6,505 nt of DNA from an uncultured Bacilli bacterium. Its GTDB lineage: Bacteria; Bacillota_I; Bacilli_A; RF39; UBA660. Location: contig CAKOKM010000046.1 of the NCBI GenBank assembly GCA_934091015.1, positions 1 through 6,505 on the forward strand, written 5' to 3'. The notes beneath the pieces were generated by a model. The model searched no databases, was not told the origin of the DNA, and worked only from the letters and a program-made list of their open reading frames with translations. Positions 6,501 to 6,505 of the stretch are shown in pieces (position 1 is the first letter of the stretch; each line of letters begins with the position of its first letter). The translations under genes and the position numbers were made by a program.

Positions 6501-6505
6501 AGTTT

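Noticed and set aside
1..6505. CRISPR array, insertion sequence, phage or defence genes
   Set aside because: No regularly spaced repeats, transposase motifs or terminal inverted repeats are visible; apart from the 230-residue gene everything is core housekeeping.

Overview
The window is a strongly AT-rich stretch (some lines are near 25% G+C) with six intact genes, all on the minus strand. Read in the direction of transcription, from high to low coordinates, they are yidC, jag (khpB), an unrecognised 230-residue gene, mnmE, mnmG and rsmG. Apart from the unknown gene, this is the classic origin-proximal block of Bacillota (rpmH-rnpA-yidC-jag-mnmE-mnmG-rsmG-noc/parA/parB). The low G+C, the lipoprotein-type YidC and the Jag protein point to a low-GC Bacillota lineage, perhaps an uncultured Bacilli/Erysipelotrichia-like or RF39-like group; that placement is inference. 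All four Trp codons are TGG and every gene is full length, so the standard bacterial code is sufficient. Five genes stop with TAA, one with TAG, none with TGA. The replication origin and dnaA would be expected beyond the right edge.

Right part (about 4955-6500): yidC, a membrane-protein insertase, and jag, an RNA-binding KH/R3H protein, are separated by a single base and look translationally coupled. A short intrinsic terminator overlaps the jag stop codon.

Middle (about 4112-4954): the unknown soluble protein with a basic C-terminal tail sits where jag normally meets mnmE. It has its own extended -10 promoter and a strong ribosome binding site. Immediately after it come a second, nearly identical terminator and a second, nearly identical extended -10 promoter, which drives mnmE. 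The gene is thus framed by two copies of the same terminator-promoter module. This is the most unusual structure in the window.

Left part (about 145-4111): mnmE, mnmG and rsmG form a tight transcription unit (9-nt gap, then 8-nt overlap). MnmE and MnmG together build the xm5 group on U34 of certain tRNAs; RsmG methylates 16S rRNA. A good intrinsic terminator directly follows rsmG. A second, roughly symmetrical hairpin lies at 17-60. The gene normally following rsmG (noc or parA/parB) does not begin in the 192 bases available.
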